A stretch of 64,000 bases of DNA from contig MU385903.1 in the NCBI GenBank assembly GCA_022497145.1, positions 124,001-188,000 on the forward strand. Reading direction: 5' to 3'. The translations under genes were made by a program, and so were the position numbers. The DNA comes from Rostrohypoxylon terebratum. Taxonomy: Eukaryota; Ascomycota; Sordariomycetes; Xylariales; Hypoxylaceae. Below, piece after piece: positions 11,457 through 24,493 of this stretch. Below the pieces are notes generated by a model. That model did no database searches and was not told the DNA's origin. It saw only the letters and a list, made by a program, of their open reading frames with translations. Each line of letters begins with the position of its first letter. The stretch's first letter is position 1.

Positions 11457-13538
11457 TTACAACTTGTTAGGAGGCGCGGCCGACGTCATCGGCCACTGGT
11501 AACCCGTCGCGTCGCTGAACTTGTACCCATAGGACGACGTGAAGTCATCTAGGACAGCCGGTCCTCGGGATCCTGCGAAATTAGTTAGCACCCGTTATAC
11601 AACCGACGCGACGCGACGCTCGGATCTTGTGCTTACCATAGGGGTACTCCATCGGGATAATCTCCTTGTTATCATCTAGGTAGTGTAATAGCGGTGTGAA
11701 GATTCTCCAACTGGCATCGAGTTCGTCATCTCTGACAAAGTTGGAGTGGTCGCCCTTGAGAGCGTCCAAGATAAGAGATTCGTATGCCTCGGGGATCTTA
11801 AGGTCGGAGAATCGTCGTCGGTATGTCAAATCGAGCTCCGTCACGACTGTCTGCATGCTCAAGCCGGGCAGCTTAGAGTTCATCTTAATATAAACACTCT
11901 CGTTGGGTTGGATACGCATGACCAATTCGTTCCGAGGAATGTCCTTGAAGATACCACTAGTAACGTCCTTGAACTGAATTCGGATTTCAGTCTTTTGCTC
12001 GTTCAGCGCCTTTCCAGCCTTCATGATGAAAGGTACACCGTCCCATCTCTCGTTCTTTATGTAAGCAACCAAGGCACAGAAAGTCGGGCATCGCGATTCC
12101 TTGGGGACGGTGTCGTCCTCCTTGTAAGAAGGCTTGCTGCCATCGAGGGATTTTCCATATTGGCCGATAATCACGTTCTTCGGCTCGATAGCGGGGATAC
12201 CTCGAAGTACACGAACCTTCTCGTCTCGAATATCTTCGGCCGAGAACGAGATCGGTCGCTCCATAGCCAAAAGCGTCAAGACCTGTAGCAAATGATTTTG
12301 CATAACGTCTCGAATAATACCGAACTCATCGAAATATCCACCACGACCCTCGGTACCGAAGGGCTCCTTGAAAGTGATCTGAACATTGTCGATGTGATGT
12401 CGGTTCCAGGTAGCGCCGAAGAACTCGTTGCCAAACCGAAGAATAAGAATATTCTTCACCATCTCCTTACCAAGGTAGTGGTCAATGCGGAAGAGCTCAT
12501 CCTCCTTCCAATCAGGTTCCAAAGACCTCTGTAATTCTCGAGAGCTTGCAAGATCCTTTCCGAAAGGCTTCTCAACCTATTTTGCATAAAATAAATCAAG
12601 ATTAATATGATACACGACATACTCTCGACAATGGAGGGGATGTATTCCTTACGATAACTCGCGCAATACCCTTAGTCGGGTAGCAGCATCTCTTCAGATG
12701 CTGGGAAACGATGGTGAAGACGCTCGGTGGGAGAGCCATGTAGAACAGACGATGTGTTTCTTTTCGTCCATCTTCGAGCTTCTCTAGGTGCGCATTAAGG
12801 TTCAAGAAAGACTCGTCCTGGTCGTATTGGCCGGACACATAGCTGCAATGCGCGCAGAATTCTGCCAGTTGCTTCTCTAGATCCTTGGTAGGAGTCTTAA
12901 TATATGACTTGACCCTCTTGAGGTATTCCTCATGGTCCATCTTCGTTCGCGCATATCCGACGATCTTGACATCTTTGGGCAGGAATTGGTTGCGGTACTT
13001 CCGGGATTGTTAGTTTTCGGGTTGCCTATTACCTATTACCTATCGCCTACCTAGGTAGATAGGTAGGGTTAATTTAGATGCGTGTACTCACAAGACCAAA
13101 AAGGGCAGGGAACTATAGAGCGTTTGTTAGCTATCGAGGCTTTCAATGTAGCAAGAGAAATAGGTAATATGAATAGCATAAATAATTGGCAAAGGATGGA
13201 GTGGTTATCGCTTACTGTCTTCTTCTTCGCAAGATCTCCCGAAGCACCGAGGACCACGATGACGGTGTTGTCCTTGAGCTCCATGGAACTGTTTTTAGAT
13301 ATGTTAGCATCTACCAATCTACCAGAGTATACGACAGATAGGATTTCGAGATGTTAATAGTTTTTTTTTTCACAGGCTACCAGATTCGCTCTTTGATGTT
13401 TTGCGCCTTCCAGCGAAACACCGAGCTACCTCGCCAAAAGCTCTCAAAAAAAAAAGCGCGAGCTTGATAGTTGGGAAATGACGATGAATAGCGGGGCTGG
13501 CGCGGGGTATTCGTAGCTTACCTTGCTGCGGAATCCAT
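11457..13538 (-). CDS. ZWF1: Glucose-6-phosphate 1-dehydrogenase
   Basis: First enzyme of the oxidative pentose-phosphate pathway (glucose-6-phosphate + NADP+ to 6-phosphogluconolactone + NADPH), cytosolic. Minus-strand exons: 13538-13522, 13288-13216, 13112-13092, 12997-12653, 12576-11637, 11572-11457; 503 aa, the usual fungal length. The start gives MDSAASSMELKDNTVIVVLG and the dinucleotide motif GASGDLAKKK. A 21-base exon encodes exactly FPALFGL, joining KKKT to YRNQFLPKD. The active-site RIDHYLGKE is at about residue 181, and the C-terminus is YQWPMTSAAPPNKL. All six exons fit in phase, so I take it as complete and functional. The first intron is long (233 bases) and follows a 17-base coding exon, typical of fungal G6PD genes. 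Confidence 0.96.
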
Positions 13539-16513
13539 TGTGTGAAGTTCGCCTTCAAGCTAGCAAATGGATTTCAAGAGGGGGACGGCGAAAATGGTGA
13601 ATGGTGAATGGTGAAAAAGATAGAAAGGTAAGTTTGAGAGTATGTAGTATGGAAAATGGACAAGTGAAGAGATCAGGACGTCGGAAGAGGTTTGGGGGTC
13701 TGGTTGTCTAGTACTAGTAGTAGGTAGTTGAGCGGGAAGGACGGAGTTGAAGTCCCCTGCTTTAGGTGCGTTTCGCTGGTCTGCGAGTAGGTCGCTGTTA
13801 ACACCGATCTCAGATGGCTTGGCTAACACAATCCTGAGTGGCTGCCCAGGTGGTTGTGGGTAAGACCTAACCTCTAAAAAGAGTTAATAATCTTATTCCT
13901 ACAGTCACTTACCAGTCTTGATTTATAAGGAATCGAGGGATTATCTAAACTCTTTTTGGCTACTCACCTAGGGCAGCTAGGGCAGCTAGGGCTACGTACC
14001 TCAAGGTAGGATACAAATGTCGGGTAGTACCAGAAGGCTTCGAATTCCGTACTAGGTATAAGGTTGTCGCAACTTGGCCTCTGTGGCTCCTTCTGTCCAA
14101 TGCTTTCTAGGTAATCTTGATGTTTCTAACTATAAGACAATAATTAAGCATAATTTGGGTCGTAAAGTCCAATGGATGCTATCCGTTCTGTGTATTCGGA
14201 AAGGAACAGGCTGCTCATACTCTGCGTACGTCTTTTGACGAGTATGGTATGACAAGACTAGTACGTAAGGTCCTAAGAAGTTCAGAGTTAAATATCCCTA
14301 CACACATCGATCTTTTTAGACAATTGCGCTTCCAAGATTACCTACCTAGGACCTAGGTATACATCATTAAGCCGATTTACACCCTACTATTGAAATCGGG
14401 TTGTCAATAGCAGAGGAACTTCTTACTAGGTATTGACCCTGGGATTTATGACATCTGTCTAAGATGAAAAAGGAAATGCCTATTCAGGCCTTGAGACTTG
14501 AGTTATTAGCACTAACCGTTACAATAGCGAACTACCCACCCGAGTCAAAATGACCGAATTCAGTATTTAATTCCTGAGTGGGGGGAGCTTACTCAGATCA
14601 CTCCTTTGCGACGGCTGGGACCTCCTACTTAGTAAATACCACGAGCAGCATGGGCATGAAGCATGGAGCATGGAGCTATCTCAGCATTACGTAGAAGCTT
14701 GCCTTTAACAGCGGCGGAAAAGCAAACTCATTGGCGGAGAAGATGGTCAAGGTTACGCCGACCGCGGGGTAAAATGGTTAGACTTGGTGAATGGTCCAAC
14801 CGAGCTCGGGAGAATGAGCGGACGCCTCTGGTTTGGAAATCTGTGCCTGGAGGATCATCTTGGTGGGAGTCCGATAAATATTCCCTTCTCACAATTTCTT
14901 CTCTCCGTATTTACCCAGATAGCTATTAACAAAGAGTTTTCTAGGGCTGCTTTTCCCTTCCAAGTACTAGTCCCCTTTGTCCTTGGATTTCTCCCGGCTC
15001 TTCCAAACGAGGCGGGAACCTGGAATTAGCAGGTATACCAGTGGTTACAGGTTACAGTGGGATGGCAGACCGAACGGCCACACCCACTCAGAAAGTAAGT
15101 AGGTATGTTTGAGGGATTATTGATGGACTAGTAATAAGACAGAAAAAAGAATCTGCCCCGTTCCGTTGTCGTCATACAGCAGCCGCGGCACAACTATTTA
15201 CAGGATGATGTGTTGTAATAAATACAAATTAGTAACGAAGGCAAATGTGGCATCGAATAGTCTTCGTCAATGTCTAGGTTGCTTTTGCCCCTCGGGATTC
15301 GGTGTAGATGATCCAGCCATTTGTATTCGCCTGAGCGTAGCCGCTGTTAAAATTGAAGTCATACGGAATCGTGGCCTCTATGATATCGTCTACATTAGCT
15401 TCAAAGGAATGCAGTATACAAATCTACATCTAGCATCGGTATATAGTACGTAGCAGCAGTGTCGCTGTTGCACGTCGTCAGAGGCCAATCGCGAGTGCCG
15501 GATCGTCCCTGCGTGTCAGCCGGAACTCGTTGTTTTGATGTAAGGGCGAGTTGGACAAGCAAAGCGAGAGACGGATATTTCTAGAAAAACAGGTTAAGGG
15601 GTGTGGTAAGGGTGCCGGACAGCTTAGTAGTACATCCAAGAGCCGTAAGCATGCAGGATTGTTGTGGGGTTAGGAAACGCCGCCTCAGGAGGCTCAGGGG
15701 ATCGATTTAAGTCCGATCTGGGCTTACACCAAGTAGTCGGTAACTCCGGTTTGGAATTGGTGTTATAAATACATACCTACCTGATACCCCTACACGATAT
15801 AGTTTTTCAGCTTCAATGCCTTTAATAGTATGGAGGTATGTTAGAGGTACAGTATGAGGTATGCGGGTTTGCGTTTTAAGGCCGTGATTCTGGAATGTAG
15901 GTAGTAGCTTGTGCAAACCGAAAACCACACAACTAGTAGATGAAACTTAACCGAGATCTACCGAGTCAACCTCGATTTATGATTTAGGAGACATTATAGC
16001 AGTATCATGAACAAGTATTAGGTAATTTGCTTTTTGGCTTCACTTTTTGATTTCCGCAAGTCCACCTGCCAGTCTTCCCGGAGTTCCCAATTCTTGGTAT
16101 TGAAATACTAATATCACCGCCGATAAGCGGAGGTGCTTATCAAAGACAGTTATCTTTTTTTTACCTCCACAGTGGTGGTGCCCCCACCGGAGAATGTAAC
16201 AAGCCACTTGTGGCTGTCAATTCCAAACTCCGGTTATCAGCCACCGCACCATTCGCACCTACTGCGTAAATCAAAAAAAAAAAAATTGCAAATTTCTGTG
16301 GTGCACTAACAGGGCTCGCTTAACCGCTCTCACACCAATCCACTACTCCAACCAACGTCTATCTTCTAAGCCGAACCCACTTCAAGATTTGGCCATCACA
16401 ACCATCGACGACAGAAATTCGCCCAGCGCCCATAGGTCTTTTACTGCGAAAGACTTCTCCCAGATCCCAACACCCCTTTGGACTTCTGAGAGTAGTGGAA
16501 TAAATCAGCCAAG
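13539..16513. promoter_or_regulatory. Long divergent intergenic region, G6PD / eL33
   Basis: About 3 kb between the divergent G6PD and eL33 starts. It includes a GGTGAAT tandem near 13597-13613, one reverse-oriented copy of the 15-mer repeat (14344-14358) and A/T tracts near 16150 and 16275 just upstream of eL33. Open frames between 14663 and 15928 have no domain signature and poor codon structure; I see no convincing gene. Confidence 0.4.
14344..14358. repeat. Dispersed 15-mer, reverse-oriented copy 4
   Basis: acctaggacctaggt, the exact reverse complement of the other copies, in the G6PD/eL33 intergenic region. Confidence 0.85.
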
Positions 16514-17304
16514 ATGCCTTCCGAAGCAGGTCACAGATGTAAGTATCACCATTTTCCTGCAATTTAATCCGACCGACTCGCTGTCGCGCTGTGCACACAT
16601 TATTCGCGATTCGCATACTCGCATCCTTTCTTCGCCTGTTTCGCTCAGGAATAGGTTATATTCATCTTATTCATCTTATTGATCGCAATGCTAACTAGCT
16701 CGTCTGCAGTATACGTCAAGTGAGTAACCCCCGATTTACAAATTATTTACCGACTCTCCCGCGCGATCAATCGAATTATTCAGCATGACGATTAGACCCT
16801 ATCAAATTCACGAGGGATATTATTATTATTGCAATGGAGTTTATTATTATTCAAGACGAGAGCTGAGACTGACTGGAATTTCAATCATAGGGGACGTCAC
16901 CTAAGCTACCAACGTAGCCGACACACCACCCACCCCAAGACGAGCTTGATTAAGATCGAGGGCGTTGACGACACCAACGCCGCCAAGTATGTTAAGACTA
17001 TGATAGTCATAAGTTTATCTACATTCTAACACTCGTACCAGTTTCTATCTCGGCAAGAAGATCGCATATGTCTACAAGGGCCAAAAGGAGGTCCGAGGAA
17101 CCAAGATCCGTGTGATCTGGGGCAAGGTCACCAGGCCTCACGGTATGTCTTTCCACCAACCTCTGCCCATACATGTCGAGCAATCGCCTAACTAACAGCT
17201 CTGCAGGAAACTCCGGTGTTGTCCGAGCCAAGTTCGCTACCCCTCTTCCTTCCAAGTCTTTCGGCGCGTCTGTTCGTATCATGCTTTACCCTTCGTCGAT
17301 ATAA
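16514..17304 (+). CDS. RPL33: 60S ribosomal protein eL33 (L35Ae)
   Basis: Structural protein of the large ribosomal subunit, eL33/L35Ae family, 109 aa. Exons: 16514-16538, 16710-16719, 16891-16986, 17042-17142, 17207-17304. The product starts MPSEAGHRLYVKGRHLSYQR and continues SLIKIEGVDDTNAA, FYLGKKIAYVYKG, IRVIWGKVTRPHGNSGVVRA and ends RIMLYPSSI, all hallmark blocks of the family. The second exon has only 10 bases, which complete a Leu codon and encode Tyr and Val before the first two bases of a Lys codon; it is required to keep frame. Four introns in a short gene with the first exons packed at the 5' end is typical for fungal ribosomal protein genes. Confidence 0.96.
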
Positions 17305-18255
17305 GATGGGTTATGGCCGGAGTTGGTAGTGCGGAACGGTTATCATGATTGGCTGCATATGGGTTAGGCAAGGTATAAGGCTCAAGCCTTGCGTCTAGCA
17401 TCGACAAATCAAGAAAGAATACCAAAAAAAGAATTGCGCGGAATATTGCGGTGAATTCCTAATTTGACACGATCTTCGCATCACGAGGGAACAATCACTC
17501 AATCCATGAATGCTACGGATGGTTACCTAGGGGCTTCTCGATAATACATACCTCGATTATCGAACGACACTCAGAGGGAAAGTCTAAGGCTGAATGGTAT
17601 CGATGATGCGATTGAATCCGAGAGGTGAACCAGAAGGTCTGGATGCAGGTGGCATACCCAATACAGAGGCACTCTTCTCATATTACATGAAATTATGAAA
17701 AAGTGATGAACCAAAGGTCCATTGTCCAGCAGATCGTGCGTGACCATACTAGAACCCCTCTTCCTGGTGACTGATTAAAGACTGGAAATCCTCAAGGCGA
17801 AGGGAATGGTGAGAGGCGATTAGGTATCCTAAAAACGACCCGAGTCAGTCGCTCATCTTATTTCACCTAGGAGAGGAGCGAGGAGATTGCAATTGAACCA
17901 TGACTAATGCTACGTGGACAGGAGCATGCTAAATGGAAACACTGGGAGTATCGTGATCTACGCTGTACACCGTGACAAGGCATCGTCGGTAGTAACCAAT
18001 CCACCACTTAAGCTCCGTGAATAAGTACTAATAAAGGATAGGTATCCTATCTATCCACGGCACCTCGTGTTCGACCTCGTCCTAGGGGCTTGATTTAATA
18101 TATCCTACACAAGTCAAAGCGTGCCTCTTCCCAAACCCCCCTGGGCACGGAGCACAGAAAGGAGTGTTACAAACTGGTTCAGGAGACGGCATGGAGGAGC
18201 GCCTTACCATTCAGGAGCTACCCCCTTAGTCATTCTCACGAAGTCTTAGCTCTCT

Positions 18256-18276
18256 GACGACGACGACGACGACGAC
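18256..18276. repeat. (GAC)7 microsatellite
   Basis: Seven consecutive GAC units directly visible. It falls in a minus-strand frame as a serine run, but no gene is supported there. Confidence 0.8.
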
Positions 18277-19911
18277 GGCTGTGTCTTAGGAACATCCCGA
18301 AAACAACCCAAGCGCTTCGATGCCGATTGAGAATTACCCGTTTCTAAATAGTTCGGTGTTCTCGAGGGGAAGGGGAGGGGGAATGGTGTAGTACCTAAAA
18401 CGGTTGCTCCAAGACATCCCAGTAGCCGATTTCGATACGTCAAAGCGTCGCCGAAACTGAATCCGGAAGACGCTTATCGGGAGGCCGCGGCGCCGAGACC
18501 CGGGCACCCGCAGCGGAAACGGGCGTCCTGGACGAGAACACAGGGAGGCGAGGTCGTGGCATGTTAGGTACGCAATGGCCCGTTGACACGGGTCTGGAGT
18601 TTATGGTCTCGTGCCATGAGAGGTATGCTCCTGGCCCTAAAACATCCATCCCGGTAGCCGTTTCTAGAATTTTATGTACGTCCTCCTAGATTATCACCCC
18701 AAGATGGGACAATGCGCTCGGTCCGTGCCTCCTTGGTCTAAGACATGTATTACATGTAGACTCGAACTTGGGACGGTGAATACATGTGTATTATCCGGAA
18801 CCCGCGAACATAGCACATGGCCGTAGTGACAGAGAAAGAAACTATACTACGAAGGAGATCGAAGAGACGGAAGCTCTAATTTATATACTGAGATTGATTT
18901 GCTACTGGTATAGATCATTCTTGTAAAGTTGATACCGGTATTCCGGAGAAAGAAAAATCATATTCTGTGATAGTTGGGCTTGCAGGAATGTGAGAGGTAT
19001 ATACACATCTCAGAGCTACGAGGATTAGTAAAGTCTCAACGATTTGGGGTTCATCATTTTGTTTGCATGAATGAAAAAAGTCAATCCATTGATTGCTGAG
19101 ACACATACATTTAGTATGTCATGTGTCAATCAGATGATGGCCAATGGATGCGTATTCGTCGCAATCTATCGACCCAGCAGCCGTATCAACACGCAGGGGG
19201 AGGATGCAAAAACTCAGGTACCTAGACTTCTAGACAATGAAACGGGTGCCGACCGTTGATCCGCGACCAGAATTATGTGTCTGTGTAAATAGAAACTATG
19301 TTCGACCAAGGAACTTACCGACTTGTCACATACATAGCCGCCACTGAGAGGACAACTCGCTCAGCATTGGCGGCTGCAAAATCAACTCCTATATATCGGC
19401 CGATAGACTACCTACACATAAGTATACGGAACTTACGTTCATACGTGGTCCGTTCTTGTCCTAGGATCGGCGAGGGGCGGACGGAGACTTGATTATCAGC
19501 TAGAGGAGGCTGCAGCTTCTTCGACTTAAGAGGTGCGATAACGTCTGGCGGCGCGGATCCGTGGATGGATGCCCGAATTGGTCTCATCTTTCAGTTATCT
19601 TGCAGTGGCCGTAGCTTGTTTTTTGGAAGACGATCTTGGATAGAGTCGTATTGGGGGTTGCCGCGCGGCCAATCTATACCGCTGGCCCTCCCATATGTGT
19701 CGGTAGTGTAGGTGCTGCTTCCAAGAAATGTGAGATGAGGCTGCAGATTGCTATTGTTAAAACGGGCATGGGCTGAAAATAGTAGCATGCGCCATGTGCG
19801 ATAATCATTTATATATCGGTATTTTCGATTTTGAATTCGGACTGACGCACTAGGTACCCTCAGCGCGTCCCCCAAATGGATTACTCACATACCTGCTTGT
19901 AGATACCACCT

Positions 19912-19936
19912 ACCTAGGACCTTGTAGGACCTAGGT
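19912..19936. repeat. Diverged acctaggtcctaggt-type repeat
   Basis: Two acctagg half-units separated by a few extra bases (accttgtagg), resembling the dispersed 15-mer found intact elsewhere in this window. Confidence 0.5.
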
Positions 19937-22900
19937 TTCTACAGGTAGGTATGTAATGAAACCTACTAAGGTACGCTGATAAGACAATCGTGTGGCTCAT
20001 GATCACGGGTATGATCGTATTCCAATTCCCGTTGTGCATGGGCGGCTAGGATCGATTGTAAAGACGAATTCGAGCTTGTTCGATATTCGATGAAAACTGA
20101 AACTTTTCATAAGAGAGAGGAATAAAAAAAAAGACATCCATCCGGGAGAAACGGATGTGTATGCGACTTACCTAGGGCTAGATGCAAGCTGTATATGCAG
20201 TAGTACGAGACACCTGCAGCCAAAGTTTGGTTCCAACATTGACTCAACTAAGCCTATATTTTCATATGGACTAGACTTCTGCTTGTAAGCAATGTTGTTG
20301 TGCCATCCCTCACTGTCCAGCCATAAATCACACGAATACGATCTGTGATTTTCAGCCGACATTTTAGATTGCCGGTACCTTAATTAATTAGACTTAAGTT
20401 CTAGTTGATATAGGGTTTTTTTCAATAGCTGTAGACGCTCAGGTACGAATTCATCTTGTTGTAGGGTTGAAACAATGCAATTGGCAAGTGTCCGCGGGTG
20501 CTTCTTGGCGATATGTTTGGGTATACCTATGCATTGCTATTTTTTTTTCCTTTTGCCCTGGCGATGATCTCTGCGTGATAGTGGAGGCCCCAGGCTCATT
20601 CGGGAACGATGACAGGTGGGTGATGTATCCATTCGTAATCCTCCCTAGAAAATTGAGGCAGAAACTGGCCAAACTGCTGTCGGATTTGTTGGACTTTCGT
20701 ATAATCGCGTAGGAACACAATTGTTTGCGAAGATTAGCTCTAGAAATATTATGTATATGCTGTATACGTACGCAGATCCAATCAACGCCCTCTTTATGAA
20801 AATTTCGGCGCCGAAAGTTAGTAATCCGAACCGACTTTGTTAGTTGTCTTGATAGTGAAAGTCCGTCTGGTTCGAGACCCTCATGTAGCAAAGCCGTACC
20901 TAATGTCGTACCTAGTAGTAGATTCCATTAATTTGATAAGACCGATACCTTCCAAGTTGTTGTATGTTCAACGTTTTAAAGTGGCAGATTTAGAATTTGG
21001 CAAAGAAAAGAGCAGCCATGGAAAATCGGAAAGTTTATTCAACTTGTGCCACACGGGAAGTGAAAATTCGACTTTTGAGTAAGTGCCATCCTGTAATTCA
21101 ACACATGTGGACGCAATTCCACTCGTATTCCCCCATGCTGATGATGTCCATGAGTGGTACAAATGGTATGGTAAGGAACAGGGGGCTGTGCTATTAGTAT
21201 TCTCCACCTCCGCTTTTAGGCAAGGACAGTTCAAGATCGGTCGATCACGGCAAGGCTAGCGTTCAACTTAAAAGCTGTACTGCAAGCTCTTTAGCGTTGC
21301 TGTAGCGCTGGTAGTGTGTTGGCTAGGGGATGGGATGATGGGATAGATACATAGTAAATTGAATTTCAGAAAGTTCCCGCTCTGCTGATAAGAACATTGA
21401 CTGTTTAATGTACTGTAGTACATAAAATTACATTTCGGTTTGGGTTTGGAGTGAGATGGAGTGAGACCTGCGTGAGAGAGAGGGCTATGGATGTATTTGC
21501 CTGTAGTACTTTGTAGCTGCGGTGTACAATGGTCGGGGAATTGAGATAGTCGACAACAAAGGATTGATGGATTTGCCAATCGCCTATAATACTATTTGTC
21601 TTGGTGCGTCGAAGTCCAACCCCTAGAGGTCGTCGAATGCATCACTGACCTCGTTCTCACATGACAGATAAAGAATATCAGATGCGATCTTATCAAGTGG
21701 TAGAGTGGATGTCGAAGTGATCAAGTGTGAAATACGTGGAAACGAACAATAAATTTGAAGATGTTGCAGAAGCCGAATGGAAATAATGAAGTGGTTTATG
21801 AGTGGATGAGGATGTTCAAATGATGATATCTGCCCAGCCATCATCCCTGTCCCGGCTATCGATACGAGGGGATTTGGAGGGGGAGCCATGTTCAATGCTT
21901 AGAACATTGAATGTGCAGAATGTAATCGAAGTACCCAGTACGTACCTCTTTTAGCTAAACCTTACCTTGTAGTAGTACATTCGTCACCCCTTGTCACGCC
22001 ACACACTTGGCACCCTCTCACTTTAGAGAGAGAGATAAAAAAAAAAGAGCTGACATGCATCCTTTGCATCTTCGCCTCCGTGTCTTTGAATGAACGTCAG
22101 GATCACAGGTACCAGGTCTCAGCAAAGTCTTAGGCCTTAACTACTTAGGACCTACTACCTAAGTACGTAGTACAGTACCGAAGAGTGCCAAGAGGTCCAG
22201 ATGGCGAAAGAGAAGGGACGGAGTAGGAAATTTAGAAGATTCCGTTGAACTGGGACGAGATCAGCCGTTTAATGCGATTCATACCTCGACCGTTTACCAA
22301 CAGACATTTCTTACTACTACTTACAAGTTACAACTCATCTTTCATTATTATTATTATTATTAATCTTGATCGGGAGTCGAGGTCCCTATCTTATCTTTAT
22401 TTCATCTATTCCACTATTTCTCTCACTCACTCACTCTATACTCGCTCGCTTTGATCTGAACGCAATTAAAATTCATTCGTCTTCATCTTTGCAATCGCCT
22501 TTGGTCTTACGGAGTACGCAGTACTGAATACATATTAATTATTATCCTAATGAATTAATCGAGCATAATTCAAAGAGAGTCGAGACCCAATCGGCGATCT
22601 ACCTCACTGGGGGCTTGCGGCGCTTCAGACTAAACAAGCAGAACAAGCCATTGGATTCATAGCGTTGTTACAACCTGACCACGACCACCCGATCCGCCGT
22701 CTCCAGTTTCCAGCTTGTCCACAGCTTGTCCACAGCTTGATCTCTTCCCAGCTGAAGATTCAAACCAGCTAGTCAGCCAACCGCTCAAAGAGAATACAAG
22801 CACGCAAGGATATTAAGGCAAATCCTTACGACCTTCGCTTCTGAAACATCCATCAATTTACAAGTAACGAGCGCCGGAATAATCACCAATTGACGTCACT

Positions 22901-24493
22901 ATACACTCATAGCAGCCACCAAGTCTCTACTTACGTGTAAGCCGTCCAGTCGTCTCAGTGTTCCGGCTTGAGAGTCAAACGGTCTTATCTTAGTTACCCC
23001 CAATAATTCTAGTCGACTTGTCGACTTATTTACAGGGCTCACAAATTCAATTGCAAGAAGCGATGAGAGAATAGACCAAAACCTTCAAAGGTTTCATGGA
23101 GTTCAATTTGAACAATCGACTCATTTAACCAACCAGTCGACTCAGTCAATCCACACAGTGATTCGTCGCGCCACCACAAATTAACGAATAATAATACAGC
23201 ACATCCCACATTGGACCTTTTCAATGTTACTTGGCTACCTCTGTAGCTCTGGTACCCGCCTACATAGAAGAGATCGCCAAGGCCCCGGAGTTGTTGATAC
23301 GGGTTTTGTGAAATACGACCGCAGCTAGATTTGTCGAGAGTCGAGACCTGTTTTATTTTATTGGAGACTTTTCCTCCCACCAGACAGGCGATTGACAAGG
23401 CAACGTAACTGCTGGCGCTGCCCGAAAATTTCAGATACCTATTACTACTACCTACTACTGTAGTAACATACTACATACTACATACTACATACCAGGTACC
23501 TCCATACCTACTTCAAAGTTCATACCTATTACCTACACACTTACATAGTACGGCACACATACTGCGTACTAGTACTAGGTAGTAGGCTAGAAAAGCGTTT
23601 CTTTATCACCCCTGGTCCTCGAACTCGCATCCCAGCCACGCGAAACCACACTTCCCTGGACCTGCCCCAATTCTACCCATTCTGAGACGACTAATAAGCT
23701 TGGGATGCTTGGTGGATGTACCTAATCCGCCGACCGACCCTCGTTGGTACAGATACACTACTAGGTACTAGGTGCGCAGTAGCAGTACGTCCCATTCCTA
23801 GCAACCCGCTAGAAGAAAAATAGCAACCAGCGCCCGATTCTACATACCACGATTTTGAAAAGTCGTACGTAGGTTGGACAGCGCCACACACACGAACACG
23901 CAGTCAAATTTGGAGACGGGTTCATTGGTAATCTCTTAATTTTCATATCAAGAAAACACTACCATCCTTCTTTTGCACCTAATTATCCCAACTCTTCAAT
24001 AGCCTTTTCTTTTATCGGATCTTCTGTCGGATACCAGCAGCTCACAGTGTTGGTTTACGTCTTGAAAAGGCGTTTCTGATTAATTCCCGGAGAATCCCGC
24101 GCAAAGCTACTACCGTACCTTGTCCTATCCTGCTATGCAAGGATAGGCGCTCTTATCACAAAGTACCTACGGTCCTACGGTCCTACGCAGATACATACGT
24201 TCAGCGGCAGGTTGGACTGGCTGGAACTGGTTGGAACCCAGAAAAGCAGAAAGTGAATCCGAGCTTTCCCAAATTAAACCAAATCCAATCCACAGCGCCT
24301 CAGATAAGGTAAAGGCCGCCATATTTCCACAGGATTGTCTCCTACGATCGCTTCCTTGCATATCATAATCGAAGGACGATCCACTCTACCGTCATCTCTG
24401 GCTTCTCAGACTCCACCGTCAGCCTGTCTTTTCCAGGTCCTTTCCAAGGATCTACAGCGATAAAACACACGGCCTTTGTCCGTTTTAGACAAG

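Larger units (their letters stand above)
17305..24493. other. 7.2-kb region without a recognisable gene
   Basis: The 5' part should hold the eL33 3' untranslated region and the 3' part (from perhaps 22.2 kb) the promoter or a long leader of the DUF2406 gene. Between them are simple repeats: seven GAC units at 18256-18276, ATT repeats near 22327, three CAGCTTGTCCA units near 22710 and TAC/ACTACAT repeats at 23430-23500. A diverged copy of the 15-mer element lies at 19912-19936. Open frames up to 146 codons (20451-20891, minus) overlap frames on the other strand and show no motifs. A non-coding RNA cannot be excluded. Confidence 0.4.

Noticed and set aside
13560..13829. 89-codon minus-strand frame upstream of G6PD
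   Set aside because: It ends close to the G6PD start and includes GGTGAAT repeats; more likely promoter or leader sequence.
20865..20885. tRNA B-box-like word ggttcgagacc
   Set aside because: No matching A box at the right distance and no pairable acceptor stem; not a tRNA.
20451..20891. 146-codon minus-strand frame in the gene-poor region
   Set aside because: No motif, no neighbouring exons with splice signals, and mixed composition unlike nearby genes.
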